Shown here in pieces: positions 5,120-5,201 of a DNA stretch of 5,201 nucleotides (within the stretch, counting starts at the first letter, position 1; every line of letters begins with the position of its first letter). The DNA is from Candidatus Uhrbacteria bacterium (GTDB lineage Bacteria; Patescibacteriota; Patescibacteriia; CAIXNZ01), in NCBI GenBank assembly GCA_011046145.1, contig DSBA01000013.1:1-5201 (forward strand), given 5' to 3'. The translations under genes were made by a program, and so were the position numbers. The notes under the pieces were generated by a model. It was not told the DNA's origin. It worked only from the letters and a program-made list of their open reading frames with translations, and did no database searches.

Positions 5120-5201
5120 TGTATAGTTAACAGTCAAGGGTAACACTTTTAATAAATTTTTCATGTGGAGTTAATCCATTAATGGATAAATGAATCCTTT
5201 C
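5120..5201 (-). mobile_element. Probable end of an insertion sequence (IS481-like), partial
   Basis: The transposase stop lies a few bases inside a + strand stretch beginning TGTATAGTTAACAG at 5120 and running through AAGGGTAACA to 5145. IS481/IS3-group elements begin with TG, and their transposase genes often run into the terminal inverted repeat, so 5120 is the likely outer boundary. The other end is outside the window, so the inverted repeat cannot be confirmed. Target duplication cannot be checked either. Family and boundary are inferences. Confidence 0.5.
5127..5201 (-). CDS. C-terminal end of an rve-type (IS481-like) transposase, cut by window edge
   Basis: Reading the - strand from the window edge gives 24 codons and then TAA at 5129-5127. 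The stretch HLSINGLTPHEKF matches the typical end of DDE integrase-core (rve) transposases of the IS481/IS3 type, where an RPHxxLxGLTPxEK motif follows the catalytic Glu. The catalytic residues lie outside the window, so activity and completeness cannot be judged. The fragment is in frame up to the edge with no internal stop. A 14-bp palindrome, ATCCATTAATGGAT (5174-5187), lies inside the coding sequence. The assignment rests on a short motif; the broad class is fairly secure, the family less so. Confidence 0.65.
   Translation of the reverse strand, partial: ERIHLSINGLTPHEKFIKSVTLDC

Noticed and set aside
5174..5187. 14-bp palindrome ATCCATTAATGGAT as an operator
   Set aside because: It falls within the transposase coding sequence (codons for the conserved LSINGL segment), so a regulatory role is not needed to explain it.

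Overview
The window is AT-rich bacterial DNA. It uses standard stop codons: TGA, TAG and TAA all terminate apparent genes. Short intergenic gaps, a UvrB of bacterial type, a small single-membrane-style lipoprotein, and two genes without a visible Shine-Dalgarno beside two that have one suggest a small-genome uncultured lineage such as Patescibacteria/CPR. That placement is an inference; no rRNA or other marker is present.

Layout, left to right. (1) A Cys-rich lipoprotein of unknown role (31-570, +). (2) Its stop codon overlaps (ATGA) a 16-codon stub that repeats the start of uvrB (567-617). The stub matches the real uvrB start at every residue and differs only at seven third codon positions. 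(3) A 125-bp stretch of interleaved direct and inverted repeats built from TTAGTCTT/CCTAAAGAC units (618-742). (4) Full-length uvrB, the nucleotide excision repair damage-recognition helicase (743-2701, +). (5) An 83-bp cloverleaf element (2671-2753) that overlaps the last ten codons and stop of uvrB. All 37 base pairs are Watson-Crick, and no unpaired base lies between its four stems. (6) An extended -10 promoter driving an ABC exporter half-transporter (2810-4579, +). (7) A bidirectional terminator (4582-4620). (8) A convergent gene for an unrecognised 131-aa protein with an internal duplication (4628-5023, -), with a near-consensus promoter (5069-5097). (9) The C-terminal end of an rve/IS481-like transposase, cut by the window edge, with its probable IS terminus near 5120.

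The named genes do not form one pathway. The lipoprotein and uvrB probably were, or are, co-transcribed. The ABC exporter and the 131-aa gene each have their own promoter. The most interesting content is the repeat structure around uvrB: a remnant or duplicated start plus an inserted repeat upstream, and a cloverleaf element that supplies the protein's C-terminal tail downstream. No complete new enzymatic or defence system is visible.
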